Under the pieces are notes generated by a model. It was not told where the DNA came from. It was given only the letters and a program-made list of their open reading frames with translations, and searched no databases. Shown in pieces: positions 61,185 through 64,000 of a DNA stretch of 64,000 nucleotides. The position numbers were made by a program, and so were the translations under genes. Each line of letters starts with the position of its first letter. Position 1 is the stretch's first letter. This DNA is from Archangium lansingense (GTDB taxonomy: Bacteria > Myxococcota > Myxococcia > Myxococcales > Myxococcaceae), in assembly GCF_026626635.1 (NCBI RefSeq), contig NZ_JAPNKA010000001.1, forward strand, positions 4,774,001-4,838,000, in the 5' to 3' direction.

Positions 61185-61457
61185 ATGTTCAGCGCCAAGG
61201 ATCTGAAGAAGTTGGACAAGGACGATGTGCTCGAGCTGATCGGCCTCGAGACCAGGAAGGGCCCCTCGGAGTGGCTGTTGCCCGCGCTGGGCGCCTTCTC
61301 CGTGGGCCTGCTGGTGGGCGCGGGGCTCGGCCTGCTGATGGCGCAGAAGCCTGGTGCCGAGCTGCGCGACGACCTGCGCAACCGGCTGCAGGGCGGGGAG
61401 CCTCTGGCCAATGGCACCGGCCAGCAGCGCCCCGAGTCCGTGTCCCGCGGAGCCTGA
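61185..61457 (+). CDS. YtxH-like small membrane protein
   Basis: The protein has 90 residues. One membrane segment (LPALGAFSVGLLVGAGLGLL) is followed by MAQKPGAELRDDLRNRL, which is typical of YtxH-domain proteins. It is the last gene of the five-gene cassette. Confidence 0.7.
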   Translation: MFSAKDLKKLDKDDVLELIGLETRKGPSEWLLPALGAFSVGLLVGAGLGLLMAQKPGAELRDDLRNRLQGGEPLANGTGQQRPESVSRGA

Positions 61458-61577
61458 TTCCCGTGGTCCATTCCCCGCCCGCGACCCGGGCGGCCGTCGA
61501 GGGGCGATCCGCTCATGTCGGGTCGCCCCTTCGTCTTTCCAGGCGGTAGACTCCAGGGCCATGCGGGAGCTCACGGC

Positions 61578-62849
61578 GTGACGTCGAGGAAAGAGCGCAA
61601 GCCGGCCGGCGGTAAGGGCCGGGCAGGGAAGCGTGCCTCGGAGGTGGAACCGAAGGCGGATGCCCCCGCTCGGGGAGCTGACGTGCCCAGGCGAGAGGAC
61701 TCGCCGTTGCGGCGGGTCACTCCGAGGGAGATGCCCGCCGTTGATGGGTCATGGGAGGACGGCAGTCCGCTCCCGGCGCCCGTGCGGACCCGGCGGCAGG
61801 GCCAGGAGGTGACGCGCGAGGCGCCCACCGGCACTCCAGCCTGGCGAGTGCCCGCGCCGCGCCGGGATACGCCGCGGGACCTGCCTGCGGTGGGCGGCGT
61901 GGGAGAGACGGCAGAGGCTCGCACAGGACCCGCACCAGAAGGGCCCGGGGCGTCCGCGGAGGCAGCGACGCGCGGAGCTCTGGCCCGGGTGCGTGGCCTG
62001 GAGACGCTGGAGCCCGCCTATGACGCGTGGCTCGAGTTGCGGAGGGCGTACGCCGCCTCGCACGCGCGCTTCCAGGAGGAGCGTGAGCGGCTGGAGCAGC
62101 AGGGCTCCTTTCTGGTGGGGGCGGTGCGGGCGGCGAGCCAGGAGCGGGCGGCCTCGGCGGAACCGGCACCGGCGGCAGAGCCGGCACTTGCCCCTGTGGA
62201 CGCGCCCATGCGGGACTTCCTGCGCCAGGCCGAGGAGAAGCTGACGCGGGCGCGCGAGACGCTCGCGAAGGACGAGGCCGAGAGCGAGGCCCGCTACCAG
62301 GCGGCCTTCGAGGAGATCCGCTCCACGCTGCGGGACCGGGTGCGGCGCTACCTGGCCGGCTCACCTCCGCGCCTGCGGTTGCTGCTGCGCAAGGTGGGCG
62401 CTACGCGTGCCATCCTCCACCTGGAGCGGGTGAGCGGGGATGCTCCCGTGCTGCTGCTGTACCTCTTTGCTGGACGGATTCCCTCGCGCCACGGCTTCCT
62501 CTTCGATGACTCCACCGAGGACGTGTCGTTGTCGCCAGCACCGTTCTATCCCGAGGAAGGCGTGGTGCCGGGCGAGGTGCGTCCGGAGGCCCCGGCCCTG
62601 GTGGCTCGGGTGCTCGCGCCGGGTGAGGTGCTGCCCGTGAAGGGTTTTCTGCCCGTCTTCGTGCCTCGCCCCGAGGGTGGGGAGGACTTCTTCCGGCTGT
62701 TGCAGCGCGGGCCGGTGATGGAGGTGGAGGTGGCTGAGGGCCCGGGCTTCCGCGGTGTGCTCACGCGGGAGGAGTCCGAGCGCTTCGCGGGGCACCTGCT
62801 GCGCCTCAAGCTCGAGGGCAAGCTCGAGCTCGAGGTGGAGGCGGGGTAG
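61578..62849 (+). CDS. Unknown protein with a disordered start and a coiled coil
   Basis: The protein has 423 residues. The first 140 are Pro/Arg/Glu-rich and probably disordered. A coiled coil follows (LEPAYDAWLELRRAYAAS to about residue 270), then a compact beta-rich C-terminal region (APVLLLYLFAGRIPSRHGFL to the end). No domain is recognised. The GTG at 61578 has GGGAG upstream; the longer frame to 61515 is also open. Confidence 0.55.
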   Translation: MTSRKERKPAGGKGRAGKRASEVEPKADAPARGADVPRREDSPLRRVTPREMPAVDGSWEDGSPLPAPVRTRRQGQEVTREAPTGTPAWRVPAPRRDTPRDLPAVGGVGETAEARTGPAPEGPGASAEAATRGALARVRGLETLEPAYDAWLELRRAYAASHARFQEERERLEQQGSFLVGAVRAASQERAASAEPAPAAEPALAPVDAPMRDFLRQAEEKLTRARETLAKDEAESEARYQAAFEEIRSTLRDRVRRYLAGSPPRLRLLLRKVGATRAILHLERVSGDAPVLLLYLFAGRIPSRHGFLFDDSTEDVSLSPAPFYPEEGVVPGEVRPEAPALVARVLAPGEVLPVKGFLPVFVPRPEGGEDFFRLLQRGPVMEVEVAEGPGFRGVLTREESERFAGHLLRLKLEGKLELEVEAG

Positions 62850-62851
62850 GG

Positions 62852-63721
62852 CTACTCGGTGTGCACCATGCCGACGTCGGCGGTGCCCACCAGCATCGCG
62901 CTGCCGGTGAACAGGTTGTTGGTCTCGGGCCCGCCCATCTGCACCGTCTGGAAGACGACGAGGTAGTTGCTGTCCGGAGCGGGGAAGGCGGTGCCCGGGA
63001 TGTCGAGGCTCGCCGCCTGCCACTTGGTGGGCAGGGCCACGATCTCGAGGAACTCCAGCGGCTCCTTCGGCATGTTGGTGTAGGTGGGCTCACCCTTCTC
63101 GCCATCCGTGCCGAGCGGGACGACGGTGACGAAGCCCAGCGTGCGCACCTGGTCGGCGCTGGCCAGCGCGGGCCGCTTCAGCGTGAGGCCCTGGTTGGCC
63201 CTGTGCTTGACGTAGCCTCCGGCCGGGTGGAGCGTCTCGATTCGCTCCAGGGCCGGCGCGTCCTTCACCTGGCCCACGTGCGAGTTGCCGCCGTGCTCGG
63301 CGACGAACTTGTAGGTGGCGCCGTTCTGGTACTTCACGGCGCTGTCATCGCTGAAGTCGGTCGTCAGGCTGTAGGTCCCCGCGCCCTTGTTATCGAGGAC
63401 GATCGGGGTCCCGTTCACGGCCTCGATGCGGACGGTGGCGTTGGCGATCGGCGCCGGGGCGCCCTCCTCCCCGTTGCGCGTGGCGAAGAAGACGAAGGCG
63501 GCCGTCTGGCCCGGAATGGTGAGCCGCTCGTCCTCGGGAACGCCGCCGTCGGGCAGCGTGCCGGCGTCGAGCCCGGCCATGGCGTTGAGCGACACGTCCA
63601 CGTCCGGCGTAGAGAGGAGGGTGCCAACCATGACCTTCTCGGCCAGGAGCTGGTCGAAGTTGCAAGCCAGGGGGGTGAGCAGGAGAGCGGTAACGGCAGC
63701 GGACAGCAGGATGCGTTTCAT
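62852..63721 (-). CDS. Lipoprotein of unknown function
   Basis: The protein has 289 residues. A signal peptide ends in LLTPLACN, a lipobox (Cys 20). The mature part has beta-rich segments (APIANATVRIEAVNGTPIV, TFVTVVPLGTD), consistent with a beta-sandwich. It is unrelated by eye to the BIG2 lipoprotein. The ATG at 63721 was chosen because it starts the signal peptide. Confidence 0.7.
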   Translation of the reverse strand: MKRILLSAAVTALLLTPLACNFDQLLAEKVMVGTLLSTPDVDVSLNAMAGLDAGTLPDGGVPEDERLTIPGQTAAFVFFATRNGEEGAPAPIANATVRIEAVNGTPIVLDNKGAGTYSLTTDFSDDSAVKYQNGATYKFVAEHGGNSHVGQVKDAPALERIETLHPAGGYVKHRANQGLTLKRPALASADQVRTLGFVTVVPLGTDGEKGEPTYTNMPKEPLEFLEIVALPTKWQAASLDIPGTAFPAPDSNYLVVFQTVQMGGPETNNLFTGSAMLVGTADVGMVHTE

Positions 63722-63802
63722 GTGCGGTCTTTCCGGAAGGACAGCCCGGCGACCGAGCATATCAGGGTGACGGGAGGGCTGGGGACGAGGGCCGAACGCG
63801 GT

Positions 63803-64000
63803 ATGGTGGCTGCTCCCGTGCGAAGCCTTCCCATCTACTCGGCCGGTCTCCGCTTCCTGCAGCGGCTCGGCTACTCGCTCCTGCAGGCCACGCTCTTTGG
63901 CGCCATCCTGGGGCTGCTCGTCTACTACCGCGTCCCGCGCGCGCAGCTCTCCGAGGACGCCACGCCCATCGCGTTGCTGGCCCGCCCCTCGGCGTGGCTG
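63803..64000 (+). CDS. Truncated gene at the right edge, possible membrane protein
   Basis: 66 codons are visible and the frame continues beyond the window. A hydrophobic segment (LLQATLFGAILGLLVYYRV) suggests a membrane-anchored protein. The ATG at 63803 was chosen; GTG at 63818 is also possible. Confidence 0.45.
   Translation, partial: MVAAPVRSLPIYSAGLRFLQRLGYSLLQATLFGAILGLLVYYRVPRAQLSEDATPIALLARPSAWL

Noticed and set aside
1..64000. CRISPR array
   Set aside because: No series of regularly spaced repeats with unique spacers was seen.
1..64000. tRNA or rRNA genes
   Set aside because: No cloverleaf with CCA or T-arm and no rRNA-like stretch was recognised; a T-arm-like string near 2211-2222 has no matching arms.

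Overview
The window is high-GC DNA (about two thirds G+C by eye). It carries a paralogue of the MglA gliding-motility GTPase, a DUF4388 protein, many lipoproteins with Ig-like repeats, a PilY1-like von Willebrand protein, a large two-component sensor and an actinobacterial-holin-like stress cassette. This gene set points to a myxobacterium, most likely of the Cystobacter/Archangium/Myxococcus type. That assignment rests on gene content only, because no rRNA or tRNA gene is present.

Layout. 1-2.1 kb: the end of an IS1182-type transposase, a 118-bp inverted-repeat element and an HTH/GIY-YIG nuclease gene. 2.2-11.8 kb: a serine hydrolase, two lipoproteins, a MASE1 sensor kinase, a GbsR/MarR regulator, a metalloprotease/PGAM-like pair and a DUF4388 protein. 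11.9-13.3 kb: a two-gene unit, a SIR2-like NADase followed by a HAM1/RdgB-like protein whose catalytic residues are changed. This is the most interesting locus. It resembles the effector and sensor halves (KomC and KomB) of the Kongming anti-phage system, without the adenosine deaminase (KomA). 13.3-20 kb: an MglA-like GTPase overlapping anmK, a membrane protein, a beta-helix protein, and a MarR/pirin pair sharing an operator-like sequence. 20.0-23.8 kb: a TenA/PqqC-like gene cut in two by a 3,101-bp IS21-family element with a 7-bp target duplication; the uninterrupted 219-codon frame can be rebuilt exactly.

23.9-43.1 kb: lipoproteins, an unusually long isoleucyl-tRNA synthetase, an M4 metalloprotease, a MITE-like element, an M20 amidohydrolase, a GST, a decayed duplicate beside an intact PilY1-like gene, an alpha/beta hydrolase, murQ-rpmB, an FAD oxidoreductase, bpt and a subtilase. 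43.2-50.5 kb: housekeeping operons purM-purN-DUF523 and accD-folC-hydrolase, with a CRP-family regulator one base from a class II cyclic-nucleotide phosphodiesterase between them. 50.5-64 kb: two copies of a perfect palindrome, an AMIN-domain protein, an XRE regulator, a lipoprotein, a TetR/enoyl-CoA hydratase/BKACE operon, an M23 peptidase, an EEP phosphatase, a five-gene small membrane protein cassette, and lipoproteins up to a truncated gene at the right edge.

Functional threads: peptidoglycan recycling (anmK, murQ, plus an M23 peptidase), purine and folate synthesis, fatty-acid entry (accD) and acyl-CoA breakdown (enoyl-CoA hydratase with BKACE), cyclic-nucleotide signalling, and a candidate nucleotide-sensing NAD-depletion defence module.
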